64,000 bases of DNA from Actinoplanes octamycinicus. GTDB taxonomy: Bacteria > Actinomycetota > Actinomycetes > Mycobacteriales > Micromonosporaceae. The stretch spans positions 682,001-746,000 of the forward strand of contig NZ_JACHNB010000001.1 in the NCBI RefSeq assembly GCF_014205225.1. The letters run 5' to 3'. A model generated the notes under the pieces. That model searched no databases, was not told the origin of the DNA, and saw only the letters and a program-made list of their open reading frames with translations. A program made the position numbers and the translations under genes. Positions 51,439 through 64,000 of the stretch are shown piece by piece. Position 1 is the stretch's first letter. Each line of letters starts with the position of its first letter.

Positions 51439-52014
51439 ATGGCTGTGCATCTCACGAGGATTTACACCCGTACCGGGGACGCCGGACAGACCCGGCTCGT
51501 CAACAACGAGGTGGCGGCGAAAACGGATCCGCGGATCGCGGCCTACGCCGACGCGGACGAGTGCAACGCGGCGCTGGGCGTGGCGCTCGCGCTGGGCGCG
51601 TTGCCGGAGGACGTCCGGGCGGTGCTGGCCCGGATCCAGAACGATCTGTTCGACCTCGGGGCCGATCTCGGCAACCCGCTGGCCGAGGATCCGCCCTACC
51701 CGCCGCTGCGGATCACCGAGGACTACGTGACCCGCCTCGAAGGCTGGTGCGACGAGTTCAACGAGCGCCTGGCGGCGCTGGACAGCTTCATCCTGCCGGG
51801 TGGCACGCCGGGTGCGGCCCTGCTGCACGTGGCCCGCACGGTGGCCCGGCGCGCGGAACGGTCCGCCTGGGCGCTGATCGAGAGCGACCCGGAGCGCACC
51901 TCGGTCCTCCCGGCCAAATACCTGAACCGCCTCTCCGACCTGCTCTTCATCCTGTCCCGGGTGGCCAACCCGGACGGCGACGTGAAGTGGGTCCCCGGCG
52001 GCCAGCGCGACTGA
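51439..52014 (+). CDS. PduO-type cob(I)alamin adenosyltransferase
   Basis: A 191-residue protein. It has the N-terminal ATP-binding TRTGDAGQTRL, the ADECNAALG helix and the C-terminal SFILPGGTPGAALLHVARTV with RRAER of the active site. It transfers the adenosyl group of ATP to cob(I)alamin to make adenosylcobalamin, the cofactor of IcmA and methylmalonyl-CoA mutase. The neighbour relation to murA and the atp operon matches Rv1314c/Rv1315 (from memory). The gene is alone on its strand. Confidence 0.93.
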   Translation: MAVHLTRIYTRTGDAGQTRLVNNEVAAKTDPRIAAYADADECNAALGVALALGALPEDVRAVLARIQNDLFDLGADLGNPLAEDPPYPPLRITEDYVTRLEGWCDEFNERLAALDSFILPGGTPGAALLHVARTVARRAERSAWALIESDPERTSVLPAKYLNRLSDLLFILSRVANPDGDVKWVPGGQRD

Positions 52015-52182
52015 CCCCCAGCCCGGTCAGCGGCCCCCGAGCCATCAGCAGCACGGCAGAAAAGCGCCGGGCTTCCAGGAAGCGACACGGCTGGCCGCCG
52101 GGGGCGCCTCGATCACGCCGGGCGGGCCCAAGGACGCGCCGCCCAGCGTGCCTCCAGCCCGTCCCGGCGCCCCGGCCGGTAG

Positions 52183-52237
52183 CGGCTGGTCCTCACGGGT
52201 GTCTCAAGGCCGTCGAGACACCCGTGAGGACCAGCCG
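52183..52237. repeat. 23-bp perfect palindromic hairpin, second singleton of the dispersed family
   Basis: Arms at 52183-52205 and 52215-52237 pair without mismatch around AAGGCCGTC. The arm core GGCTGGTCCTCACGGGTG matches the 47408 hairpin and the 50828 array. It lies between the convergent adenosyltransferase and PhzF genes, where it can act as a bidirectional terminator. Confidence 0.95.
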
Positions 52238-52305
52238 GGGGCCGGGGGCGCGGGGCGGCCCGGAGCCGGGACCGCCTGGCGTGGTGCTGCCACGGGACCG
52301 GGCGC

Positions 52306-53142
52306 TCAGTCCGTACCGGAAGAAGGGTCCGCGGGGATCAGCAGGTCGCCGTCGATCGTGGTGACGGCGGTGCCGGCCAGGTCGACCCGGTCGCCGCGGA
52401 GGGTGACCCGGACCTGGCCGCCGCGCGGGGACGCCTGGTAGCCGACCAGCGTGGTGCGGCCGAGGCGTTCGCTCCAGTACGGCGTCAGAGCGGTGTGCGC
52501 GGAGCCGGTCACCGGGTCCTCGTTGACGCCGACGGCCGGGGCGAAGAAGCGGGAGACGAAGTCGTAGCCGGCCGCCGGGTCCTCGGCCCGCGCGGTGACG
52601 ATCACGCCGCGGCTGGTGAGCCGGGCCAGCGCGCCGAGGTCCGGGGTGAGCGCCCGGACGGTCTTCTCGTCGGCCACCTCGGCCAGCACGTCGTCGGTGT
52701 TCGGCCCGGTCCAGAGCGTGCTGAGCAGGTCGGCGCCGAGCGCCGCGGCCAGCGCCGGGTCGGTGTCGATCGGGCTGAGCGGCGCGGCCGGGAAGTCCAG
52801 GGTGATCAGGCCGTCGCCGGCCACCGTGGCGGTCAGCACGCCGCTGCGGGTGGCGAACCGGACCGGTCCCTCGGCCAGCCCGGCCTGGTGCAGCGCGTGG
52901 GTGGTGGCCAGCGTGGCGTGCCCGCAGAGCGCCACCTCGGCGGCCGGGGTGAACCAACGCAGCGCCCAGTCGGCGTCGCCGCCGGCCGGCAGCCGGTGCA
53001 GGAAGGCGGTCTCGGAGAGGTTGACCTCGGCGGCGACCCGCTGCATCCAGTCGTCGGCCGGGAAGGCGTCGAGGATCAGCACCCCGGCCGGGTTGCCGGC
53101 GAACGGGCGGTCGGTGAAGGCGTCGACGATACGAATCCGCAT
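52306..53142 (-). CDS. PhzF-family isomerase-like protein
   Basis: A 278-residue protein with the two-lobed PhzF fold. It has the N-terminal VDAFTDRPFAGNPAGV, the catalytic glutamate in LSETAFL, CGHATLATTHAL and the mirror motif NEDPVTGSAHTALTPYW. The family includes the phenazine isomerase PhzF and many enzymes of unknown substrate. No phenazine genes are nearby, so it is probably a housekeeping homologue. Confidence 0.92.
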   Translation of the reverse strand: MRIRIVDAFTDRPFAGNPAGVLILDAFPADDWMQRVAAEVNLSETAFLHRLPAGGDADWALRWFTPAAEVALCGHATLATTHALHQAGLAEGPVRFATRSGVLTATVAGDGLITLDFPAAPLSPIDTDPALAAALGADLLSTLWTGPNTDDVLAEVADEKTVRALTPDLGALARLTSRGVIVTARAEDPAAGYDFVSRFFAPAVGVNEDPVTGSAHTALTPYWSERLGRTTLVGYQASPRGGQVRVTLRGDRVDLAGTAVTTIDGDLLIPADPSSGTD

Positions 53143-53199
53143 GCCGCCGACGCTAGAGGCGGGACCGGGCGGCCGCGACCGCCAATCCCAGAATCGTGG

Positions 53200-53667
53200 T
53201 CAGCTCTCCATCGGGCGCGGCCCGAAGATCGACCGGCCGGGCACGCTGCCCGGGTCCCGCGGCGGGCCGGCCTCCAGCCAGGAGAGGAAACCGGTCACCG
53301 TGGTCTCGGCCATGGCGATCTCCACCTCGGTGCCGCCCATGGCGCAGCGCAGCACCACCCAGTGGCCGGGCATGGTGAGCCGCTCCGGCCCGGTCGGCAG
53401 GCGCCGCTCGGCGATGGTCAGCACCCGCCGGTCCAGCACCCGTTTGGGGCGGAAGGCGAGGCTGAACATCTTGTGGAAGCGGAGCTCGTCACCGACGAAC
53501 TGGCCCACGCCCGGTGACCACCCGCGGCCCGGCACCATGGTGCTGGTGCGGACCTGCAGGCGGATGGTGCCGCCGCCGAGCATCAGCAGGCGGCGGCGGA
53601 AGAAGATCGCGAAGAGGAGCGCGAGCAGCGCGACGAGGCAGATTCCGACGACTTCCAGAACCCGCAT
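53200..53667 (-). CDS. DUF2550 membrane protein
   Basis: A 155-residue protein. One N-terminal helix (about 5-24) is followed by RRR and a soluble domain (GTIRLQVRTS...GRGWSPGVGQFVGDELRF). It begins 8 nt after atpC, the same order as Mycobacterium Rv1311-Rv1312 (from memory). The function is unknown. Confidence 0.9.
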   Translation of the reverse strand: MRVLEVVGICLVALLALLFAIFFRRRLLMLGGGTIRLQVRTSTMVPGRGWSPGVGQFVGDELRFHKMFSLAFRPKRVLDRRVLTIAERRLPTGPERLTMPGHWVVLRCAMGGTEVEIAMAETTVTGFLSWLEAGPPRDPGSVPGRSIFGPRPMES

Positions 53668-53675
53668 CGCCGGTG

Positions 53676-53957
53676 TCAGTGCTGCTCGGGCGTGGCGGGC
53701 GTCGCGCTCTCGGCGAGCACGGTGACGCCGTTCGCGTCGATGGAGAGGAAGCCACCGGCCACGTCGTAGGTGAGCTGCTCGCCACCGGCGAGCTTCACCC
53801 GGACCTGGGACGGCTCCTTGAGCAGGCCGAGCAGCGGAGAGTGGCCCGGCAGCACACCGATCTCACCCTCGGTGGTGCGCGCGACGAGCATCTCGGCCTC
53901 ACCGGCCCAGACCTTCTCCTCGACGGCGACGACCTCGACGTGAAGCTGGTTGGCCAC
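53676..53957 (-). CDS. atpC: F1 ATP synthase epsilon subunit
   Basis: A 93-residue protein with GTG start after AAAGGGAGAC. It is a beta-sandwich with LHVEVVAVEEKVWAGEAEML, GEIGVLPGHSPLLGLL and GGFLSI, and lacks most of the C-terminal helical hairpin, as in other actinobacteria. It couples the gamma shaft to the c-ring and can inhibit ATP hydrolysis. It is separated from atpD by a terminator and an LCP-family gene, which is unusual. Confidence 0.93.
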   Translation of the reverse strand: MANQLHVEVVAVEEKVWAGEAEMLVARTTEGEIGVLPGHSPLLGLLKEPSQVRVKLAGGEQLTYDVAGGFLSIDANGVTVLAESATPATPEQH

Positions 53958-54031
53958 GCTGTCTCCCTTTGACGCTGCGAACCGAATGGGTGAAAGTCTA
54001 ATCGGCGCCGCCGGCCGGCGGCCGACCGGGT

Positions 54032-55162
54032 CTAGCTGTTGGTGTTGACGAACTCCGGGTGGGCCAGCAGAAACGCCGGGATCTTGTCGTTGCGCACCGC
54101 GTCGAAGAACTCGTCGGTCCCCTCGCCGAGCCCCTCACCCCGGTATTTGCCCCCCTCGTAGATGCCGCCGCCGGGCAGCTTGATGGAGACCATGTTGTCG
54201 GTGTTGAGCCCCTGCAGCGCCAGTCCCCAGTCCAGGACGCTGGTGCCGTTGGCCGCGCCGAAGGTGACCGCGTCGCCGGCTGCGTCCAGGATCTTCAGCA
54301 TCTTGCCCGGGTCGGTCACCACACCCTTGCTCATCGCCTGCTTGGCCATCGCCTTGATGAACTGCTGCTGGTGCCGCTGGCGGTCGTAGTCGCTGTTCGG
54401 CAGGCCGTAGCGCTGCCGGACGTAGTCCAGGGCCTCCCAGGCCTTCAGGTGGTACGTCCCCGGCTTGTAGACCTTCTGCTCGCCGATGTACGGGTGCTCG
54501 CAGGTGTTGTCGGCGCACTCCGGACGGCGGTCCCGGGGCTTGCCGTTCGGCTTGAGGTGCTCGGACTTGACCGTCATGTCGATCGTCATGGTCACCCCGC
54601 CCATCGCCTCGACGATCTTCTTGAAGCCGCCGAAGTTGATGATCGCGCCGGCGTCGAACTGCTTGATGCCGGTGAGCTGGCTGACCGTCTTGGTGAGCAG
54701 CTGGAAGCCCTGGGTGACGTCGTGCTTGCCGTTGCCGACCGAGCTGCCGAACGACATCGCCGCGTTGATCTTCGACTTGCCGCCGCCGAAGCCGGTCGGC
54801 TGGAAGGCCGGGATGTCGACGTAGAGGTCCCGCGGGATGGAGAAGAGGAAGACCTGGTCCATGCTCGCCGGGATGTGCGCCACGATGATCGAGTCGGAGA
54901 GCGGCGCGGTCTTGTTGTCCCGCGGGTCGATGCCGGCCATCAGGATGTTCAGCGGGCCCTTGATGTCCTTGCCGGACGCCTTGGGGGCGCCCTCGGCCGG
55001 GCTGCCGACCAGTTTGCTGCCCGCGTCCAGGGACCCGGTGTACTTCGAGATCAGGGCGTTGCCGCCGACCAGGGCCACGCCGCTGGTCACCATGAGCACC
55101 GCACCGAAGACGGCGGTCAGCCGGGCCCACAGCGGTGCCCGGCGCTTCGCAGACTTAGCCAC
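54032..55162 (-). CDS. LytR-CpsA-Psr (LCP) family protein
   Basis: A 376-residue protein with GTG start. A basic N-terminus and one transmembrane helix (about 15-36) precede an LCP domain: NILMAGIDPRDNKTAPLSD, the arginine pair region IPRDLYVDIP and the DYVRQRYGLPNSDYDRQRHQQ motif. LCP enzymes attach wall polymers (teichoic acids, arabinogalactan) to peptidoglycan outside the membrane. It lies inside the atp cluster between atpD and atpC, 74 nt before atpC. The 203 bp upstream contain the atpD terminator and must hold its promoter. Confidence 0.92.
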   Translation of the reverse strand: MAKSAKRRAPLWARLTAVFGAVLMVTSGVALVGGNALISKYTGSLDAGSKLVGSPAEGAPKASGKDIKGPLNILMAGIDPRDNKTAPLSDSIIVAHIPASMDQVFLFSIPRDLYVDIPAFQPTGFGGGKSKINAAMSFGSSVGNGKHDVTQGFQLLTKTVSQLTGIKQFDAGAIINFGGFKKIVEAMGGVTMTIDMTVKSEHLKPNGKPRDRRPECADNTCEHPYIGEQKVYKPGTYHLKAWEALDYVRQRYGLPNSDYDRQRHQQQFIKAMAKQAMSKGVVTDPGKMLKILDAAGDAVTFGAANGTSVLDWGLALQGLNTDNMVSIKLPGGGIYEGGKYRGEGLGEGTDEFFDAVRNDKIPAFLLAHPEFVNTNS

Positions 55163-55303
55163 CCGATCCCCAACTCTGCCGGTCCATCACCCACGTGACG
55201 CGGGGCCGCCCTCCGGGCGGCGGCCAAGCATACCCAAGGGAAATACGAGGTTCCTGGGCACGATCCCCACGTTCACGTCGGTCGAACTCCCCCGGGAACG
55301 AGA

Positions 55304-55335
55304 GAAGCCGTGCCGGTGTGAACCGGCACGGCTTC
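55304..55335. terminator. 14-bp perfect hairpin between atpD and the LCP gene
   Basis: Arms GAAGCCGTGCCGGT (55304-55317) and ACCGGCACGGCTTC (55322-55335) with loop GTGA lie about 31 nt beyond the atpD stop on the minus strand and precede TCTCTCGTT. It should end the main atp transcript before the LCP gene and atpC. Confidence 0.75.
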
Positions 55336-55365
55336 CTCTTCGTCAGAACCTCGGCAGGGCTGAGG

Positions 55366-57743
<2,378 letters not shown>

Positions 57744-57745
57744 GT

Positions 57746-59311
<1,566 letters not shown>

Positions 59312-59386
59312 CCTCTGCCTTCTCTGTCTAGCTCGGGACGTCGCCGCCACCGAGGGGCTTCTCGATAAGGAATCGAGGGGAAAGGA

Positions 59387-60208
59387 CTATTTAGCGAACG
59401 CCTGCTTGGCGGCGTTCAGCCGCCGCAGGATCGTGCCGTCGTAGAGGTCGGAGCCGACCCGGACGCTGACCCCGCCGATGATCGCGGGATTGACGTCCAC
59501 CTTCAGCGACACCTCGCGGCCGTAGATCGCGGCCAGCTTGCCGGCCAGGGCCGTCTCCTCGGCGTCGCCGAGCGGCTTGGCCACCGTCACATAGGCGACC
59601 TCGCGGTCCCGTCGTGCGGCGGTCAGCTCGACCAGCCGGCCCAGCGAGGCCTCGAAGCCACGGCCGCCGAAGCCCTCCAGCGCAACCCGGACGAGCCGCA
59701 CGGTGATCGCCTGAGCCTTGCCGTCGAGCAGGTCCCCGACCAGCTTAGCCCGGGGGGCGACCGGCGCGCCGATGTCACTGAGCGTGGCCGCGAGCTGCGG
59801 GCTCCCGGCGACGATCTGCGCGAACCGGAAGAGCTCGTCCTCGATCTCCGCCAGCGTGTCCTCCTTCTGCGCCGAGGCGAGCAGGGTGTCCACACCCAGC
59901 CGCTCGGTCGCGTCCAGCAGATCGCTGGGCTTGGAGAACCGGCCGGCCACCAGGGTGGCCAGCGCGTTGACGGTCACCTCGGCGACCTTGCCGGACAGCA
60001 GCGAGCGGAACAGGTCGCCACGGTCGTCGCCGGGCCGCGACGGGTCGGTCAGCGCCCGGCGCAGCCGGGGCTGGCCCCGCAGCAGGCCGGCCACCGTGAG
60101 GATCTCATCGGCGACCGTGGCCAGCTGCGTGCCCGTGGACGTGGCGGTGTCGGCGGAAAGCCGCTCCGCCGCGTCCGCGTAGGCCTGGTTGGTGACGCCC
60201 GACGCCAT
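59387..60208 (-). CDS. atpH: F1 ATP synthase delta subunit
   Basis: A 273-residue peripheral-stalk subunit. The N-terminal helical domain (NQAYADAAERLSADTATS) binds alpha, and the C-terminal part ends NPAIIGGVSVRVGSDLYDGT, the family signature. About 90 residues longer than the E. coli subunit, as usual in actinobacteria outside the b-delta fusion of mycobacteria. Its ATG overlaps the atpF stop as TGATG. Confidence 0.95.
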   Translation of the reverse strand: MASGVTNQAYADAAERLSADTATSTGTQLATVADEILTVAGLLRGQPRLRRALTDPSRPGDDRGDLFRSLLSGKVAEVTVNALATLVAGRFSKPSDLLDATERLGVDTLLASAQKEDTLAEIEDELFRFAQIVAGSPQLAATLSDIGAPVAPRAKLVGDLLDGKAQAITVRLVRVALEGFGGRGFEASLGRLVELTAARRDREVAYVTVAKPLGDAEETALAGKLAAIYGREVSLKVDVNPAIIGGVSVRVGSDLYDGTILRRLNAAKQAFAK

Positions 60209-60771
60209 CAGCGCCCGCCAGCCGTGCCGGCGGCGTCGAGGTCCGCGATGAACCGCTCGACGGTGCCGCGGGTGCGGGCCTCGTCGGCCAGCGCCTCGCC
60301 CACGATCTTGCCGGCCAGGTCGACCGCGAGGGTCCCGACCTCGGCACGGAGCTCCCGGACGATCGACTCACGCTGCGCCGCAAGCTGCTCGTGGCCGGCC
60401 GCGATGATGCGGTCCGACTCCTCGCGAGCCTTGGCGAGCACGTCCTGCCGGATGCCCTCGGCGTCGGCCCGGGCCTCGTCGCGGATGCGAGCGGCCTCGG
60501 TGCGCGCCTCGGCGAGCTGCGCGCGGTACTGCTCGAGCAGCTCGTTCGCCTCGGCCTGCGCGGTCTCGGCGCGCTTGATGCCGCCCTCGATCGCGTCCAC
60601 CCGGGCCCGGAACGTCTTCTCCATCTGCGGGAAGACGAACTTCATCAGGACGAAGCAGAGCACCGCGAAGGCGACCGAGCCGACCACGAGTTCCTGCCAG
60701 GCAGGAATGATCGGGTTGTGCTTGGACTCCTCGCCGGCGGCCTCGGCCAGAACCACAAACGTGTTGATCAT
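60208..60771 (-). CDS. atpF: F0 ATP synthase b subunit
   Basis: A 187-residue peripheral stalk. One membrane helix (about 26-46, ELVVGSVAFAVLCFVLMKFV) is followed by a long charged coiled coil (EANELLEQYRAQLAEARTEA). There is one b gene only and no fused b-delta gene, which separates this organism from mycobacteria. Confidence 0.95.
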   Translation of the reverse strand: MINTFVVLAEAAGEESKHNPIIPAWQELVVGSVAFAVLCFVLMKFVFPQMEKTFRARVDAIEGGIKRAETAQAEANELLEQYRAQLAEARTEAARIRDEARADAEGIRQDVLAKAREESDRIIAAGHEQLAAQRESIVRELRAEVGTLAVDLAGKIVGEALADEARTRGTVERFIADLDAAGTAGGR

Positions 60772-60805
60772 GGGAACCTCCTGTCGAGGTCAGCTATGCC
60801 TTGGA

Positions 60806-61910
<1,105 letters not shown>

Positions 61911-61922
61911 GGCCCTTTCCTG

Positions 61923-62156
61923 TCAGGCGCCGAGCCGGCGCACGATGAGGTACACACCCAGGCCGATGCCCAGGACGGCGCCGATACCGGCGAAAATGCC
62001 CTTGGTCCCGGCCCAGTGGTCGACCAGCCACCCGATCCCGCCCCAGACCAACATGCCCGCGATGAGGTAGGTGACTGCCGTCATGCCCGCGCCCGTGTCG
62101 GGCGGGGTGGGGCCTTCGTCACCGCGTTTGTCGTGGGGGGGTTCTTGGCCGGTCAT
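61923..62156 (-). CDS. AtpZ/AtpI-like small membrane protein
   Basis: A 77-residue protein with two helices (about 25-45 and 50-72) and the motif WGGIGWLVDHWAGTKGIFAGIG, the AtpZ family pattern. AtpZ with AtpI helps c-ring assembly and divalent-cation or proton traffic. It lies 12 nt before atpB. ATG 62156 is chosen because the upstream frame is not hydrophobic or conserved. Confidence 0.85.
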   Translation of the reverse strand: MTGQEPPHDKRGDEGPTPPDTGAGMTAVTYLIAGMLVWGGIGWLVDHWAGTKGIFAGIGAVLGIGLGVYLIVRRLGA

Positions 62157-62361
62157 GACGGCCCGAACGATATCAGCAGGTGATACGAAGCTAAGCGGGA
62201 CCCCCCGCACAACCGCAGTTGTCCAGGCGTCAGGGGTCTCGCAACTGGAAGGACACGGTACTCCTGTCACGCCAAAACGGAACACGGCACGACCGGACAC
62301 ATCACCGGTTCGTGGCAGTCCACCTGCCAAACCTCCGCTGACCAGCGGGAACGCGCGTGCC

Positions 62362-62871
62362 TCAAGTCACTTTTCGCAGTGTCCGGCGGGTGACCCACCA
62401 GGCCTGGACCGCGGTCCAGACGATCACTCCGGCCACGACACCGAGTCCCAGTGCCTTCTTTCCCGACCAATCGGACGAGACGCCGACAGCCAGGATAACG
62501 CCCAGCAAAGAGTATTTGACGACATACGTCAACATTCCCAGCGGCATGACCAGGGCCGGCCGGACCGTGTCGGCCCAGGCGACCACCAACGTGGTCAGCG
62601 TGTGGCTGACCGTCACGATCAGCACGCCGCCGGCCGCGGCCAGCGCCGCGGTCGGGCCGCTGACCAGGAAGCCGATCGAGGCGGCGCAGGTGAGCAGCAG
62701 GAACGAGACGGCGGTGAGGAAGCCGAGGTGCTCCACCTTCCACCGCGGATCCTTCGGCAGGGGTGGCAGGTCCGGCAGCGGACCATCAAGATCTTTTTCC
62801 GGTACGCCGGGAAGCTCGCCGAACGCACCGGGCGTCGCCGCCGTGGGGGCACCACTCACACCGCGCTTCAC
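62362..62871 (-). CDS. atpI: AtpI-like membrane protein
   Basis: A 169-residue protein with GTG start. A Pro-rich N-terminal tail (about 55 residues) precedes four helices; LVMPLGMLTYVVKYSLLGVILA resembles AtpI. Position at the head of the atp operon supports a role as c-ring assembly chaperone. The 205 bp between it and the AtpZ-like gene probably contain a further promoter for the atp structural genes. Confidence 0.82.
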   Translation of the reverse strand: MKRGVSGAPTAATPGAFGELPGVPEKDLDGPLPDLPPLPKDPRWKVEHLGFLTAVSFLLLTCAASIGFLVSGPTAALAAAGGVLIVTVSHTLTTLVVAWADTVRPALVMPLGMLTYVVKYSLLGVILAVGVSSDWSGKKALGLGVVAGVIVWTAVQAWWVTRRTLRKVT

Positions 62872-62914
62872 GGGGTATGCGCTCCTGGCCCGTGCTTCGC
62901 TGCGATGCCGTCGC

Positions 62915-64000
62915 TCATGCCATGACCTCCTGGTCGACGTAGAACGGGAAGCGCCGCACCAGGCAGGTCACCTCCTCGCGGACAGCGGCCAACCGGGACA
63001 CCCCGCCGGCCGTCTCCGGATCGCACCGCACCGCCACCCCGATGAGCTCGGCGACCCGGCGCATCTCGGCCTCCCCCATGCCCTGCGAGGTGACACCGGG
63101 CGCGCCGACCCGGATCCCGGACGCCACGGCGGGTTTCGCCGGGTCGTACGGAACGGGGTTCTTGTTGAGAGCGATCCCCGCGGCGGCGCAGCGCGCCTCC
63201 GCCTCCCGGCCGCTGACCCCCAGCTCGCGCAGATCGAGCACGGCGAGATGGGTGTCGGTGCCACCGGTGACCGGGCGCATCCCCTCGGCGGCCAGCCCAG
63301 CGGCCAGCGCCTGCGCGTTGCGCACGGTCTGCGAAGCGTACCTCCGGAAGGCCGGCATGCCCGCCTCGCGGAGGGCCACCGCCTTGGCCGCGACCGTGTG
63401 CATCATCGGACCGCCCTGGGCGAACGGGAAGACCGCCTTGTCCACCCGCTGGGCCAGGTCCGCCCGGCAGAGGATCATGCCGCCCCGCGGGCCGCGCAGC
63501 GCCTTGTGAGTGGTGCAGGTGACCACGTCGGCGAACGGCACCGGGGACGGCACCGCCCGGCCGGCCACCAGGCCGATGACATGTGCCGCGTCAACCAGCA
63601 GGTAGGCGCCCACCTCGTCGGCGATCTCCCGGAACCGGGCGAAGTCGATCAGCCGGGGGTAGGAGATCGAGCCGCAGATGATCAGCTTGGGCCGGTGCGC
63701 CAGCGCCAGGTCGCGCACCTCGTCGTAGTCGATCAGCTCGGTGTCCGGCGCCACCCGGTAGGCGATCGGGTGGAACCACTTGCCGGAGAAGTTGGCCCGG
63801 CTGCCGTGCGTCAGGTGCCCGCCGTGCGGCAGCCCCATGGCCAGCACCGGGTCGCCCGGCTCGGCCAGCGCGGCGTAGGCGGCGAGGTTCGCCGAGGCGC
63901 CGGAGTGCGGCTGCACGTTCGCGTGGTCGGCGCCGAACAGCTCCCGGGCCCGCTCGACGGCCAGCTCCTCGGCCCGGTCGGCCTGCGCGCAGCCGCCGTA
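62915..64000 (-). CDS. glyA: serine hydroxymethyltransferase, 5' end outside window
   Basis: The frame stays open to the window edge, so roughly 60 N-terminal residues are missing; 361 residues are visible. It has the visible YGGCAQADRAEELA and QPHSGASANLAAYAAL, the PLP lysine in CTTHKALRGPRGG, and VDAAHVIGLV. It interconverts serine and glycine with tetrahydrofolate. Its place directly upstream of atpI is conserved in Streptomyces. Confidence 0.95.
   Translation of the reverse strand, partial: YGGCAQADRAEELAVERARELFGADHANVQPHSGASANLAAYAALAEPGDPVLAMGLPHGGHLTHGSRANFSGKWFHPIAYRVAPDTELIDYDEVRDLALAHRPKLIICGSISYPRLIDFARFREIADEVGAYLLVDAAHVIGLVAGRAVPSPVPFADVVTCTTHKALRGPRGGMILCRADLAQRVDKAVFPFAQGGPMMHTVAAKAVALREAGMPAFRRYASQTVRNAQALAAGLAAEGMRPVTGGTDTHLAVLDLRELGVSGREAEARCAAAGIALNKNPVPYDPAKPAVASGIRVGAPGVTSQGMGEAEMRRVAELIGVAVRCDPETAGGVSRLAAVREEVTCLVRRFPFYVDQEVMA

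Noticed and set aside
50753..51730. Long frames through the 106-bp array, apparently repetitive proteins
   Set aside because: The period is not divisible by three, no ribosome site precedes them, and DNA hairpin structure explains the conservation.

Overview
The window is chromosomal DNA from a high-GC actinomycete. Codon third positions are almost all G or C, GTG starts are frequent, and stop/start overlaps (GTGA, TGATG) are common. The gene order atpIZ-B-E-F-H-A-G-D ... C, DUF2550, PduO-type ATR, murA, nucS, methylmalonyl-CoA epimerase, thiolase, thioredoxin-TPR matches, from memory, the core order of Mycobacterium and Streptomyces, including the Scy/FilP coiled-coil pair beside the epimerase. 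A soluble chemotaxis transducer paired with a PAS protein suggests a motile actinomycete such as Actinoplanes (Micromonosporaceae). That assignment is inference.

Layout. 1-6.4 kb: DUF202 membrane proteins, a PLDc_N protein, and a minus-strand run of enoyl-CoA hydratase, membrane-anchored Hsp70-like protein and an IlvG-type TPP enzyme. 6.4-7.9 kb: PAS protein and soluble MCP. 7.9-13.4 kb: a sugar locus with ribokinase, an ABC ATPase, a ROK regulator and a divergent GH3 enzyme. 13.4-15.2 kb: repeat- and hairpin-rich DNA around a truncated AbiEi-like gene. 15.2-22.3 kb: giant NAD-glutamate dehydrogenase and a divergent lipoprotein PBP. 22.3-32 kb: arginase-fold protein, thioredoxin-TPR protein, isobutyryl-CoA mutase large subunit, FAD monooxygenase with divergent PadR regulator, MeaB GTPase, thiolase and epimerase, which together form acyl-CoA/B12 metabolism. 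32-37.4 kb: two DivIVA-like coiled-coil proteins (Scy/FilP type), an AI-2E/PerM membrane protein, a hydrolase and a zinc-ribbon-like protein. 37.4-47.3 kb: aldehyde dehydrogenase, ABC ATPase plus permease, NucS mismatch endonuclease, two membrane proteins, and a FtsK/SpoIIIE-like ATPase paired with a coiled-coil membrane protein. 47.3-53.2 kb: hydroxyacyl-CoA dehydrogenase, DUF2007-like protein, MurA, a 1.1-kb repeat region, ATR and PhzF. 53.2-64 kb: DUF2550, atpC, an LCP-family gene, then the rest of the F-ATPase operon, AtpZ/AtpI and the start of glyA (cut by the window edge).

How genes work together: IcmA (F80/Q198 signature) needs adenosylcobalamin, made by the ATR at 51.4 kb, and a MeaB-type G-protein chaperone (29.1 kb). 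Epimerase, thiolase, hydroxyacyl-CoA dehydrogenase and enoyl-CoA hydratase feed the same acyl-CoA pool.

No phage, IS element, CRISPR array, tRNA or rRNA was seen. The unusual content is mostly intergenic: five distinct tandem-repeat blocks, a dispersed 22-nt-arm hairpin family present as two singletons and one five-unit array, and a chain of duplicated mini-ORFs ahead of ribokinase. The F-ATPase operon is interrupted by a terminator and an LCP gene between atpD and atpC.
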